Counted from the first letter of the stretch, positions 1 to 8,463 are shown. The stretch is DNA of 64,000 bases from JBMNCR01 sp049366695 (GCA_049366695.1 JBMNCR010000075.1:48510-112509), one strand, 5' to 3'. Notes: generated by a model from the sequence alone, not told the origin. Numbers and translations are program-made.

Positions 1-262
1 TATATTTTATGATCAATAATATTACAATTACTGTTTAAAATTATTGTTAGAATATTGTTTGATATGTAACTTAGGTTGTAAAAGAATTATAATATAGAAA
101 AGTATAAAAGTCAGAAAAGATATTACAAACTTAGCAATGTACTTTTTACAAGAAGAATAAAAGGATATGTAGGTAATTATACTATTGCAGGTGGCAAGGT
201 TAATGCCTACCTGCAGTAGTATAATTAATAATAAAAAAATATGATTTTCTAAGTAGTAGTGT
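1..262. other. Window edge, no gene seen
   Basis: AT-rich sequence with no open frame of note and no recognisable RNA gene. The only structure seen is the stem-loop at 175-226, described separately. Confidence 0.5.
175..226 (-). terminator. Long imperfect stem-loop after the 263-1003 gene
   Basis: The arms begin AATTATACTATTGCAGGT and end with the near-complement TACCTGCAGTAGTATAATT, around a short loop. It lies about 40 nt past the stop codon of the minus-strand gene. No clean U-tract follows on either strand, so it may be a terminator that also protects the 3' end, or only an inverted repeat. Confidence 0.4.
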
Positions 263-1003
263 TTATTCTATTTCTACGCTAGCATTAGGGTCAAAAGGGT
301 TTGTTCTAATTGCAAAAGAATATAGGAATGGATATTCTTCACGCAAATGATTCATATACATTAACCACTCATGAAATAGTAATTTGTAAACTCTAACTAA
401 ATCCAATACTAAATGTTCGTAATCTTTTTCATTTAATGATAGTATGTCTTTTCGTTTAGATAACTCTTCTCCAAGGTGAAATAAAGCCATCATTAAATCC
501 GTGAAAGTTTCATGTTCTATCAAAATAGGATTTTCAAGGAGTTTTAATAAAAAATTTCTTTTAGATATCAGAAAATCCTTCATATCATTTAAACAACTTC
601 TTTCAATATCAACATTGTAATGAAAATCTTTTATTAATTTAGCAGAACTTTTAAAATTTTTATTTGTCCAATCTGTTTGTATTAATAAGCAATCTTTTAA
701 TATATGAAGATTTTTATCTTTATTAGTAAATATTTTTATTATTTCTAAACCCACTTCGGAGAAGAATACTCCAATAACTACATTAAGCTTTTTAAGTTTT
801 TCGTTTTTTGTTTTATCATCAATTACTTTATGAAAAACTAATGTTACCAGTATAACTTCGATGGGAAGGAAACCAATATCACCTAGCAAATATATAAATA
901 TGTGGTGAGAATCTCTAAAGATAAGAAAGTGAATTGTATATATAATTATTGACAGAATAATAAACGAAATACTTATAAGTAACCATTTGAAATCTTTTTT
1001 CAT
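263..1003 (-). CDS. Membrane-anchored protein of unknown function (246 aa)
   Basis: Not recognised as a named family. Two hydrophobic segments lie at about residues 8-28 and 36-58, followed by a charged, mostly helical cytoplasmic part of about 185 residues with no catalytic motif I recognise. The ATG start is supported by GGAGGT seven bases upstream (in the 1004-1020 region). It stands alone, with no operon partner. A two-helix membrane hairpin plus a soluble helical domain could be a sensor or immunity-like protein, but nothing in the sequence decides this. Codon use looks like its neighbours. Confidence 0.6.
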   Translation of the reverse strand: MKKDFKWLLISISFIILSIIIYTIHFLIFRDSHHIFIYLLGDIGFLPIEVILVTLVFHKVIDDKTKNEKLKKLNVVIGVFFSEVGLEIIKIFTNKDKNLHILKDCLLIQTDWTNKNFKSSAKLIKDFHYNVDIERSCLNDMKDFLISKRNFLLKLLENPILIEHETFTDLMMALFHLGEELSKRKDILSLNEKDYEHLVLDLVRVYKLLFHEWLMYMNHLREEYPFLYSFAIRTNPFDPNASVEIE

Positions 1004-1252
1004 GTAATACCTCCATTTATGATTGAATAATATTTTTATTTTAAAATCATTATAAAAAATAATTAATTATTTTCTTGGATATTCCATTGGTGAAATTATA
1101 ACATTCGGTAAAGATTTTTTCCAGTATTTGATTTATTAAAACATTAAAGTTGGGTAGAAATTCGTTTGTTCTATTTACAAAATATGCCCGAATTTTATAG
1201 TTGTAAATGCAAATAATATTCAGTGAACGCTTAAATAAAAGGAGGCGTTAAT

Positions 1253-1423
1253 ATGAGTAATCATAGAAGCGTTATGTCAGAGAAATTCAAATATGAAATT
1301 GCAAAAGAACTAGGAGTCTATGATATAGTAAAGAAAGAAGGATGGGGATCCGTATCTTCAAGAGAATGTGGAAATATGGTGAAAAAAGCTATAGAAATAG
1401 CAAATAGGCAATTTGGTAATTGA
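1253..1423 (+). CDS. Small acid-soluble spore protein, alpha/beta type (56 aa)
   Basis: A short gene encoding a 56-residue protein that matches the SASP alpha/beta family: an EIAKELG segment, which corresponds to the cleavage region of the germination protease GPR, then KKEGWGSVSSRECGN and a MVKKAIEIA helix. These proteins coat and protect spore DNA and are degraded at germination. It resembles the SspF-like subgroup with YDIVKKEGWG rather than the major SspA/B type. AGGAGG lies eight bases before the ATG. It is monocistronic, with a terminator straight after it. It would be expected to be under a forespore sigma factor, but I could not identify that promoter with confidence. It marks the organism as a spore former. 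Confidence 0.9.
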   Translation: MSNHRSVMSEKFKYEIAKELGVYDIVKKEGWGSVSSRECGNMVKKAIEIANRQFGN

Positions 1424-1436
1424 AGCGTTCATTTAG

Positions 1437-1463
1437 GCTATCTCTAAATTATTTAGAGATAGC
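1437..1463 (+). terminator. Terminator of the spore protein gene
   Basis: GCTATCTCTAAAT pairs exactly with ATTTAGAGATAGC across a minimal loop, 14 nt after the stop codon. The following sequence is only moderately T-rich. Confidence 0.65.
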
Positions 1464-1604
1464 TATATTCATATTGCTATTAGCTGGTCAATGATAATTT
1501 AGATAAATATATTGATCTCCAATTAATAAATACACTAATGATATTGTTGGAAGATTTAAGATGGACCAGAAGAACCAACAAAAGGGCAATATTTAGGAGT
1601 TATT

Positions 1605-1897
1605 ATGGGATTTGTTGTTGATATAAATTATAATGCAAACTTTGAGTCTTTTATACCAAATGATTTTATAGAGGATATTGAGGAAAAATTGAAAAAGCTA
1701 TATGACTGTAGAGAATACGCAAAAGAATATGAAGCGGAGAAAAAATGGATTGACGAAACAATTGATTACTTAGAACAATCTAGAGATTCAATAAAGTCAG
1801 AGGATAAAATGTCGAAAATAACATAGCTAAAGAATTATATAATAATGCTTGTGAAAATATTAAAAAATTCAATGACGTAATTAGATATTTAGTGTGA
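1605..1897 (+). pseudogene. Small hypothetical ORF, probably frameshifted
   Basis: The open frame from ATG 1605 encodes 73 residues, acidic and helical (EDIEEKLKKLYD, YAKEYEAEKKWIDE). It ends at 1826, but the adjacent frame continues in the same style (NIAKELYNNACENIKKFN) to a stop at 1895-1897. Coding-like sequence also precedes the ATG (GPEEPTKGQYLGVI) with a stop just before it. The simplest reading is a decayed gene with at least one frameshift. Function unknown. An AGGAG eight bases before the ATG means a short intact product cannot be excluded. Confidence 0.35.
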
Positions 1898-2348
1898 TAG
1901 TGTCTAAAAAATGATTGTATATTTTTTCATAATGTTAGTTAATCAGTGAAACAATTTCACTGATAATAAGAACTCTATAGATAAATAATAATTATAATAT
2001 TTTTTTAATGAGCTTTATTCAATACAATAATAAATTATGATAAGGTTTTAATAGGATATTAACTACACGTGTTTACACATAGTTAAGACCAAATATAAAA
2101 CAATGTTTAGAGATGTGTAATTATGCATTCACGAATACAAAGAAAATAATGTAGTTACTTTGGTGAGAGTGGAAAAAAATTTATAATATAAATTTAGAAA
2201 TAAAAGTAATGGGAACCTACTTATCTTCCAAATATATGTATATATATAGTAGAAAATCAAAAACACTGAAACCCGCTTTTTCATTAAGGAAAGCGGGTTT
2301 TTAAGTAACTAGATATCGTTAATACAATGATATCTTCAGTTATGTAAT
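1898..2348. other. Intergenic region with one strong hairpin
   Basis: AT-rich DNA with no credible open frame. Apart from the GC-rich hairpin at 2269-2300 I see nothing that I can name. Confidence 0.5.
2269..2300. terminator. Bidirectional intrinsic terminator
   Basis: AAACCCGCTTT and AAAGCGGGTTT are exact complements around a short loop. The plus strand runs into five Ts. On the minus strand it lies about 50 nt past the holin gene stop, so it probably ends the sigma-holin transcript and also shields it from the other side. Confidence 0.8.
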
Positions 2349-2603
2349 CTATTCTTTTTTTTCTGAAAGAATTTCTTTTACTTCTTTAATATTTTCGCTA
2401 ATATCATTGATAACACTAAGGCTATTTGTAAGTTCAGAGATAATTGATTGATACTTTGCTTCTCTTTCTTCCTGTTTTATATCTCTAGTCTCTTGTTTTA
2501 GATTTAATTTTTCTTGTGATTTCATTATATAGAAAACCAATACAAAACAAAATAAAGTCCAAATACCTTGAGATGAAACAATTTCAATTAATTGTTCCGA
2601 CAT
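2349..2603 (-). CDS. uviB: BhlA/UviB family holin-like protein (84 aa)
   Basis: One N-terminal transmembrane helix (about residues 12-27, following SSQGIWTLF) is followed by a lysine/glutamate-rich coiled-coil tail ending SEKKE, the layout of BhlA/UviB holins. Members of this family form membrane lesions and, in Clostridium, accompany bacteriocin or toxin genes. AAGGAGGGG precedes the ATG. It lies 15 nt downstream of the sigma factor gene on the same strand, the same order as uviA-uviB of C. perfringens, so the two are very probably co-transcribed. The export role for the proteins encoded at 4577-7320 is inferred from position only. Confidence 0.85.
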   Translation of the reverse strand: MSEQLIEIVSSQGIWTLFCFVLVFYIMKSQEKLNLKQETRDIKQEEREAKYQSIISELTNSLSVINDISENIKEVKEILSEKKE

Positions 2604-2618
2604 ACTATCCCCTCCTTA

Positions 2619-3137
2619 TCATATAGCTATTTTGCTTTTAAGTTTATTCAAGCCTTTTCTTCTATATTTGTAAACTGTTTGTCTAGATACATTAAGTAAT
2701 GATGCAATTTCTATATCAGATAATCCCAAATTATATCTGTAATATATAATTGTTTTTTCTAATTTTGGGAGTATATTAATTAAGTCTTCAAAGAGTACTA
2801 GAGAACATCCATTTTGACATGTGTCGTCTGGTATATTTTCAATATATTTTTCTTCGATACAATAATCCTGAATTATTGCTTTGCTTAATTTTATATATTC
2901 ATGTTTAATTGATTTTTTAATATAAAAATCAAGGCTTTCGTCTGATGAAAAATTATTTATATTAATTTTGTCAAGTAATTCTAGCAAAAAAATTATCAAG
3001 TCAGTTTCAGAACAATAATAATTGAGTTTTCTAGAATAAAACCTTATTGAATTCTTAAAAGAATCTACAATTTGAGTAAAATAGTTTTTATTATTTTTAA
3101 ATTCATGTGTTAATTCTAACAAACTTATTTGAATCAC
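2619..3137 (-). CDS. TcdR/BotR/UviA-type alternative sigma factor
   Basis: About 170 residues in two parts. An N-terminal helical region contains ETDLIIFLLELLDKI, very like the corresponding segment of C. difficile TcdR. A C-terminal region 4 helix-turn-helix follows (LSDIEIASLLNVSRQTVYKY, about residues 138-157). This group of sigma factors switches on toxin and bacteriocin genes in clostridia. Upstream of the uviB-like holin. The start is uncertain. The GTG at 3137 lies inside the Shine-Dalgarno AAGGAGGTG, so it can hardly initiate. ATA at 3128 has ideal spacing (8 nt) and TTG at 3122 is 14 nt away. Coordinates give the longest canonical frame. The targets are presumably local, but no promoter motif was proven. 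Confidence 0.8.
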   Translation of the reverse strand: MIQISLLELTHEFKNNKNYFTQIVDSFKNSIRFYSRKLNYYCSETDLIIFLLELLDKININNFSSDESLDFYIKKSIKHEYIKLSKAIIQDYCIEEKYIENIPDDTCQNGCSLVLFEDLINILPKLEKTIIYYRYNLGLSDIEIASLLNVSRQTVYKYRRKGLNKLKSKIAI

Positions 3138-3507
3138 CTCCTTTTTAAAATGAAGTTGAATAGATTATATTTATCTATAAGAAGTAAATATAAAAATTTG
3201 AACTTACTAAATATAACAAAAAAACAATAAATAATACTATATAATCATATTTATACTTAAAAGTATGAACTTACATAAAAAGTTTAGGAATATTCCATTT
3301 CTAACTTATTTGTGGACTAATAATATCAGTTAATTCTTAACATATTATGTGAATGAGTTAGAGCTGTTTAAAATAAGAACTATTGTAAAATATGAAAATA
3401 GTAAATATATACCATTGAGGTATAAAATATTTCATATAATATTTTGTATGACTAAGTAAAGATGGTATAATTTACATATAACTACAAATAATATATGGGA
3501 GGAAAAA
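3138..3507. other. Divergent control region of the sigma/holin cassette
   Basis: About 370 nt between the divergent sigma factor gene and the plus-strand gene at 3508. It holds a sigma-A-like promoter at 3444-3471 and a small dyad at 3253-3266 (ATACTTAAAAGTAT). No ORF was found. I could not identify a TcdR-type promoter with confidence. Confidence 0.5.
3444..3471 (+). promoter_or_regulatory. Sigma-A-like promoter for the 3508 gene
   Basis: TTGTAT (3444-3449) and TATAAT (3466-3471) are separated by 16 nt, about 35 nt before the start codon of the 254-aa protein. Confidence 0.55.
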
Positions 3508-4272
3508 ATGAAAGAAAAAAAAATAATTACTTTAGTAATAATTATTTTAGCTGTATCTTTAATAAGTGTTTATATTGGATTTTTTATTTATTCAATGGAT
3601 GATAAAGATAAAGAAAATGAAATAGAAAAACCTGGTACAGAAACCATATATACTAATAAAAAAACTGAAGAATCTGATTCGCTTATTATTTCTAAAGAAA
3701 CTTTACACGAATCTAATAAAGAATTCCCAGATGAAAATACAGTTTTAGTAGTTCAAAAAAATGTACTAGAAGGATTGAATAAGCAGGAAATAAAAGAAAT
3801 AAAAGAGACAATCAATAGGATTCATTTATATTTTGAAATTCAATTTATAGAAATGAATATTAGTACTACGCTTTCAGATCCTGAAAGTCCAATATGGGTT
3901 ATTTGGGAAAAAACAGGTACAATCGATGGAGATGATATACCAGGGTCTGATCCTGTATTTAATGAATATGATGGAGATAGTTTTATAAAAGATCTTGAAT
4001 TAATAAAGAGATTAGTGGATGGTGACAAGTTAAAAGCAGATATTAGTGTTACTCAAAAACTAATTAGTTTTGCCGTTAAAAATCATGACCTATCAGCACT
4101 ATACTATGCTCACCAAATGCTTCATGATATTGATTATTGGGTTATTAATTATCCAATAGAGTATCCAATTGCAGCGCCTCCAAGCTGGAAAGGTGTACAT
4201 ACTTATTTTGGTGTTGTTGCTTCTTTGGGTAATAATTATCCATTAGAAATTATTAAACTTTTACTAGAATGA
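3508..4272 (+). CDS. Membrane-anchored exported protein, unknown (254 aa)
   Basis: An uncleaved signal-anchor helix (about residues 6-29, ITLVIIILAVSLISVYIGFF) is followed by a charged linker of about 50 residues and an extracytoplasmic domain with no motif I recognise. Aromatic and HD-containing stretches (YYAHQMLHDIDYWV) lie near the C terminus. GGGAGG precedes the ATG. It has its own promoter and a terminator at 4432-4467, so it is probably monocistronic. Its place between the sigma/holin pair and the lysin-like genes suggests it belongs to the same cassette, perhaps as a surface or immunity protein. That is inference only. Confidence 0.65.
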   Translation: MKEKKIITLVIIILAVSLISVYIGFFIYSMDDKDKENEIEKPGTETIYTNKKTEESDSLIISKETLHESNKEFPDENTVLVVQKNVLEGLNKQEIKEIKETINRIHLYFEIQFIEMNISTTLSDPESPIWVIWEKTGTIDGDDIPGSDPVFNEYDGDSFIKDLELIKRLVDGDKLKADISVTQKLISFAVKNHDLSALYYAHQMLHDIDYWVINYPIEYPIAAPPSWKGVHTYFGVVASLGNNYPLEIIKLLLE

Positions 4273-4431
4273 CAATCTAGGATAAGTATCATAAAAAGTT
4301 TATGAATTGATAGAATAAATTTTTTTAAAGTCACTTTTTATAATAGAAATGATTTAGTATAGATGTTGAATATCTGAGTTATGTAATTAATTTCTTTTTA
4401 GATATTAATTATTAGAATTGCTTTTAGTATG

Positions 4432-4467
4432 AAAAAGTCATTCGGAAAATAAGATGAATGGCTTTTT
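4432..4467 (+). terminator. Intrinsic terminator
   Basis: AAAAAGTCATTC pairs with GAATGGCTTTTTT with one G-T wobble, followed by a long T-rich run. It ends transcription from the 3508 gene. Confidence 0.75.
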
Positions 4468-4514
4468 TATTTTTTTGAAAAAATATTAACACATTTCAAA
4501 CGACTATACTTATT

Positions 4515-4531
4515 AACTATTGTGAATAGTT
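4515..4531 (+). promoter_or_regulatory. Perfect dyad upstream of the SH3-like gene
   Basis: AACTATTGTGAATAGTT is a 7+3+7 perfect inverted repeat about 45 nt before the start codon of the 4577 gene. It is placed where an operator or activator site would lie. No binding protein can be named. Confidence 0.4.
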
Positions 4532-4576
4532 TTGATGCTGCTATTTGCGAATTTTTAAAAAGGAGGTGAATAAAAT

Positions 4577-5104
4577 ATGAGTCAAGGTATTTTTATTAAT
4601 AAATCATCAAAGCAAGTTCCTATATATGATGAGCCATATGGAAACATGGTTCAAATCGGAAAAATTTATGTTAACGAATGTTTCGGATTTGGGTCTGGAT
4701 ATGCTGGAGATCAAGTAATATTTAGGAATTCTGCTGGTAATATTGCTACTGGATATTTTAAAGACGACGAAGGTCCAGTATGGGATGGCAATTTTAAAAA
4801 CATTGCAGATTACCCATATGGGTATCAGACAATAAATAGTGTAAGCTATAAAACTTTTAAAATGAGAAGAACAGAAGATATATGGAATCAAAGCGGAAGC
4901 CATTGGGGAGCTGTTGCAGGAGGTCAATATGTAGCATTTTCAAGTGATGATTCTGGAGATACACATTGCGATTGGAAACAAATTAAATATGTTAAAGGAA
5001 CTAATGGAGAATGGTATAGGGTAGGTTCAAATTATGGTTTTGTTGAATTAGGATTAAATCATGGTTCGATGAGATATCAAGTGTCATTAATTGGAACATT
5101 TTAA
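4577..5104 (+). CDS. Small SH3-like protein without signal peptide, candidate cargo (175 aa)
   Basis: A glycine- and aromatic-rich soluble protein. The N-terminal segment (VPIYDEPYGNMVQIGKIYV, about residues 14-32) looks like a bacterial SH3 fold, which often binds cell wall. The rest (GSHWGAVAGGQYVAFSS, GDTHCDWKQIKY) resembles a second small beta domain. There is no signal peptide and no membrane helix. AAAAAGGAGGTGAA precedes the ATG. It lies 56 nt upstream of the DUF1906 lysin-like gene, on the same strand and probably in the same transcript. With the nearby holin, release by a holin route rather than the Sec system is plausible. The family is not identified. Confidence 0.6.
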   Translation: MSQGIFINKSSKQVPIYDEPYGNMVQIGKIYVNECFGFGSGYAGDQVIFRNSAGNIATGYFKDDEGPVWDGNFKNIADYPYGYQTINSVSYKTFKMRRTEDIWNQSGSHWGAVAGGQYVAFSSDDSGDTHCDWKQIKYVKGTNGEWYRVGSNYGFVELGLNHGSMRYQVSLIGTF

Positions 5105-5160
5105 AAATTGTGGACTTAGATACTTCATTTTATATTAGAATTTAAAAAGGAGGAATATGA

Positions 5161-7320
5161 ATGGATATTATGGTTTTAGCGACTCAACAGTGGTTAAACG
5201 TTACATATTCAGGTAGATATGGATATAATGAAATAGAAGTAGATGGTATGACGGGGTGGAATACAATTTATGCATTAATTAGAGCATTGCAAATTGAACT
5301 AGGTATTTCTGAACCTTCTGATAATTTTGGGAATCAAACGCTAGCAGAGTGTCCTACATTATCAATTAATTCAGATCAAGTATTAATTATTGATAGTAAT
5401 ATCGTTAGGATTATACAATGTGCTATGTTTTGTAAAGGATACAGCCCTGGTGATATTACAGGTAATTTTGGAGTTGAAACAAAAGAAGGAATTCAACAAA
5501 TGCAGTCAGATGCAGGTTTATCAAATTCAGATGGAGTAGTAACTCCATTATTATTTAAAGCATTATTAAGTATGGATGCATATGTATTGTTATCTGGAGG
5601 AAATACAAATATTCGTACTATACAAAGGAATTTGAATAGGGATTATTATCCATCCATCGGAGGATTATTACCTTGTGATGGTATTTATGGACGAGCTACT
5701 TGTAAAGCTATGATTATGGCTTTACAAATTGAAGGAGGAGTAGGGGTAGATGGTATATGGGGGCCTAATACAGTTGCAACATTACCAGTATTAACTTACG
5801 GTAATACTAACATGGATTATAATTATCTATTGCAGTACGCTCTTTATGCAAATGGATTTGATCCCAATGGATTTGATGGATACTTTGGCAATGGGTGTAG
5901 AACAGCTGTACAGAACTTTCAAGGCTTTTGTACTCTTTCCGTTGATGGGGTAGTGGGAGCACAGACGTGGGCATCACTAATGATTAGCAAAGGAGACACT
6001 AGTAGAAGCGCTACCGCATGTGATTGTAGTTCGACTGTTACTTCAGAGAGAGCATCGACTCTTTACAATAATGGATATAGGATAGTTGGGAGGTACTTAA
6101 CTGGTGGATGGAAAGAAATTAAAGCAGGAGAAATTGATACTATATTTAACGCTGGATTAAAAATATTTCCTATATATCAGACTTCAGGAGATGAATCTAG
6201 CTATTTCAATTATGGCAGAGGTGCTGTTGACGCTGCCCAAGCAATAATAGCTGCTAAAGGATATGGATTTGAATCAAATACAATCATTTATTTTGCAGTG
6301 GATTTTGATGCAATGGATTATCAAGTTACAAATAATATTTTACCATACTTCCATGGGATATATGATCAGTTTATAAATATGGATTCGAATTATAGGATTG
6401 GAATATATGGTTCAAGGAATATCTGTTCTAGAGTAGGAGGTGCCGGATATTCTTGTAGCAGTTTTGTTGCAGACATGTCTAGTGGTTTTAGCGGAAATAT
6501 AGGATATCCACTTCCCGATGATTGGAATTTTGATCAGATATTAGAATACAGTATTGGTAGTGGCGATGGTCAAATAGCTATTGATAAAGATATATTCCGA
6601 AGTAATTATATGGGAGAAAACAGTATTACTGATCCTGCTGGAGTTATCACATCAGATATTGTAGCAATTGCAAATAATTTAGATGGTATGGCAAATAGGA
6701 TAGGAATAGAATTCACATCTCCTGATGCAGAAGTGATATTTATTCAAGGGCCTCCAATAACGCTTAGTGCAAGTTTTTCTGTATCCAGTGTTTTTAGTCA
6801 AGCAGATGGCATATCAGCAACTGTACAAGATGGTCAAATTTATATTGAATCAAATGTTTATGATATTTCAGGAATTTTAGGTGTTGATTCGGTAGCTTTT
6901 GAATCAACAATATCATCATGGGAAGGTATTGATTTTAAAATCAGTACTATACAAACTGCAAATAGCATAACTATAAGCTTAATCAATCAATTTAATGATG
7001 AATACTTTGATCAAATAGGGTATATTACAGAAATGATAAATATCACATTTACTGATCTTGATGAAAATAATTTGGAGACTCAAATAACTACTGCTTTTGA
7101 TAATGTAATAGCATGGGCTGATGATAATTCTGAATCAATTATCGGTGTAGTAGTTATTGCAGTTATTGCAGTAGTAGTAGTGTTAGTAGGTTGGCAATCT
7201 ATTGCAGCATTAATAGTATCGATTGGTCAAGCGTTAATAACATATGGTTTACCAATTGTCTGTATACTATTCTTTGTGAAAAAAATTCTTGATGAATTAT
7301 TTGATGATGATGTAAGTTAA
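5161..7320 (+). CDS. Peptidoglycan-binding / DUF1906 lysin-like protein with C-terminal membrane segments (719 aa)
   Basis: Four repeats of the peptidoglycan-binding-1 type occupy about residues 1-280 (clearest copies: CDGIYGRATCKAM, VDGIWGPNTVATL, FDGYFGNGCRTAVQNFQ, VDGVVGAQTWASL). A DUF1906 glycoside-hydrolase-like domain follows at about 284-490 (start ACDCSSTVTSERA; FAVDFDAMD strand like the GH25 fold; IGIYGSRNIC; DKDIF). A beta-rich linker of about 160 residues comes next. The C terminus carries two hydrophobic helices at about 656-678 and 683-705 and an acidic tail. It has no signal peptide. AAAGGAGG sits seven bases before ATG 5161. The combination of wall-binding and hydrolase-like domains with a hydrophobic C terminus is unusual, since lysins are normally soluble. 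Hydrolytic activity is not established for DUF1906. Confidence 0.8.
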   Translation: MDIMVLATQQWLNVTYSGRYGYNEIEVDGMTGWNTIYALIRALQIELGISEPSDNFGNQTLAECPTLSINSDQVLIIDSNIVRIIQCAMFCKGYSPGDITGNFGVETKEGIQQMQSDAGLSNSDGVVTPLLFKALLSMDAYVLLSGGNTNIRTIQRNLNRDYYPSIGGLLPCDGIYGRATCKAMIMALQIEGGVGVDGIWGPNTVATLPVLTYGNTNMDYNYLLQYALYANGFDPNGFDGYFGNGCRTAVQNFQGFCTLSVDGVVGAQTWASLMISKGDTSRSATACDCSSTVTSERASTLYNNGYRIVGRYLTGGWKEIKAGEIDTIFNAGLKIFPIYQTSGDESSYFNYGRGAVDAAQAIIAAKGYGFESNTIIYFAVDFDAMDYQVTNNILPYFHGIYDQFINMDSNYRIGIYGSRNICSRVGGAGYSCSSFVADMSSGFSGNIGYPLPDDWNFDQILEYSIGSGDGQIAIDKDIFRSNYMGENSITDPAGVITSDIVAIANNLDGMANRIGIEFTSPDAEVIFIQGPPITLSASFSVSSVFSQADGISATVQDGQIYIESNVYDISGILGVDSVAFESTISSWEGIDFKISTIQTANSITISLINQFNDEYFDQIGYITEMINITFTDLDENNLETQITTAFDNVIAWADDNSESIIGVVVIAVIAVVVVLVGWQSIAALIVSIGQALITYGLPIVCILFFVKKILDELFDDDVS

Positions 7321-7326
7321 AATAGA

Positions 7327-7360
7327 TTAAGCCTATATCTATTATAAGGTATAGGCTTAA
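7327..7360. terminator. Bidirectional terminator between convergent genes
   Basis: TTAAGCCTATA and TATAGGCTTAA are exact complements around a 12-nt loop, between the stop codons of the lysin-like gene and the YcxB-like gene. Confidence 0.75.
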
Positions 7361-7361
7361 T

Positions 7362-7904
7362 TTAAGCAAAATAACGCTTATACTTAATATCTGTAGGATA
7401 TCTTTTATTTATGGGGATATTAGAGTAGTTTTGAATAATCTTGGTGAATTCATCTATATTTATAGATTTGCAAGGAATATATAGAATTTCATCAGAAACC
7501 GTACGAATAATAAAATATTCTTCTGTTAGTGATAAATCATATAATGATTTCCATGTAAAACTCTTACTTCCATAATGTGTATTAGTTTTAATCCCAGTTT
7601 CCATCACGTTAAGTTCTGTCTGTGCGAATGTATTTTTATAAAGATCTGTTTTGAAAAGTGTAGATAATTTTCGTCTTAATGTTAATGGAAATATTTTTTT
7701 TATAATTAATATAGTGAAAATTAATAAAATTAATAAAATGAATGTCAGATATACAGAAAATGATACTAACATAGATGAAGTAAAAGCAATTATAAGAAAA
7801 ATCGATATTCTTCTTAAATTACTTTTAATAATATTCGAACCCATAATGTATTTTTTATGAAAATTTATAAATTGGATTTTATCAATTTCAAATATTATAT
7901 TCAA
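7362..7904 (-). CDS. YcxB-like membrane protein, second copy (180 aa)
   Basis: Layout of the YcxB-like family: short N-terminal strand (IIFEIDKIQFINFHKKYIM), two transmembrane helices (about residues 30-75), and a C-terminal domain with ETGIKTNTHYGSKSFTWKSL and YIPCKSI typical of YcxB. Function of the family is unknown. The longest frame begins at ATG 7928, but the Shine-Dalgarno AAAGGAGG lies inside it. TTG at 7904 has good spacing and gives the usual YcxB N terminus, so it is chosen. It follows a paralogue of the same length; the two form a tandem pair, possibly a heterodimer. Confidence 0.65.
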   Translation of the reverse strand: MNIIFEIDKIQFINFHKKYIMGSNIIKSNLRRISIFLIIAFTSSMLVSFSVYLTFILLILLIFTILIIKKIFPLTLRRKLSTLFKTDLYKNTFAQTELNVMETGIKTNTHYGSKSFTWKSLYDLSLTEEYFIIRTVSDEILYIPCKSINIDEFTKIIQNYSNIPINKRYPTDIKYKRYFA

Positions 7905-7920
7905 AAATTTTATCCTCCTT

Positions 7921-8463
7921 TCAGGCATATATGATAATAGGAAACTTGTAGATTGGTCTTAGTTCAGTGTAGGTTGTTATCATTTCAAGTAATTTTACTC
8001 TTGTATTTTCTTCAATATCGTTATTGCCTATAAAAATAAATTCACGCATAAATGTATCAATATATATATTGTTTTTTATTATATACAGATTATTTAAAGC
8101 ACTCCAATTAAAAAATATATCACTTAACTCAGTTATGATATTTATACCTTCCTCATTTATTTTCATTTTAGTATTAAGAAAATAATTATCATATATTTTT
8201 AAAGAATATAATTTGCCAATACCTATTTCAAAATAATATGATGATATTGGAGCAGTTAAGAAAAATGAAAGTAGTAAAATTCCTATCCCTATATATGTAT
8301 ATATTTGAGCAAAGTTACTGCTTAGTACAAAAAGAAAAAACCACCAAGGTATTGCAAATATATTTAACGCTAAAATCCAAGCCTTAAAATATGGTGTTTT
8401 CTTATAATGTTTCAAGTGAAAATTAATAAACGCTTCCCTTGAGATTTGATATTCTATTTCTAT
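7921..8463 (-). CDS. YcxB-like membrane protein, first copy, probable ATA start (180 aa)
   Basis: Same layout as its downstream paralogue: N-terminal segment EIEYQISREAFINFH, two transmembrane helices, then a soluble part with EEGINIITELSDIFFNWSAL. The only ATG/GTG/TTG in frame is TTG 8415, which has no ribosome binding site and would remove the conserved N terminus. AAGGAGAGG lies just upstream of ATT 8469 and ATA 8463. ATA has the better spacing and yields 180 residues, the same as the paralogue. A stop codon in frame lies a few codons before the SD. An unusual start, or a sequencing error there, are the two readings. Function unknown. Confidence 0.55.
   Translation of the reverse strand: MEIEYQISREAFINFHLKHYKKTPYFKAWILALNIFAIPWWFFLFVLSSNFAQIYTYIGIGILLLSFFLTAPISSYYFEIGIGKLYSLKIYDNYFLNTKMKINEEGINIITELSDIFFNWSALNNLYIIKNNIYIDTFMREFIFIGNNDIEENTRVKLLEMITTYTELRPIYKFPIIIYA

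Larger units (their letters stand above)
4273..4576. other. Intergenic region before the SH3-like/lysin genes
   Basis: Holds the terminator at 4432-4467 and a dyad at 4515-4531. A sequence TTTCAA then 17 nt then CTATTG (starting about 4494) is a possible non-sigma-A promoter, but it is not strong enough to call. Confidence 0.4.

Noticed and set aside
2619..7320. Large clostridial toxin or neurotoxin locus
   Set aside because: The sigma factor type suggests it, but no toxin domains are encoded nearby; the candidate cargo is lysin-like.
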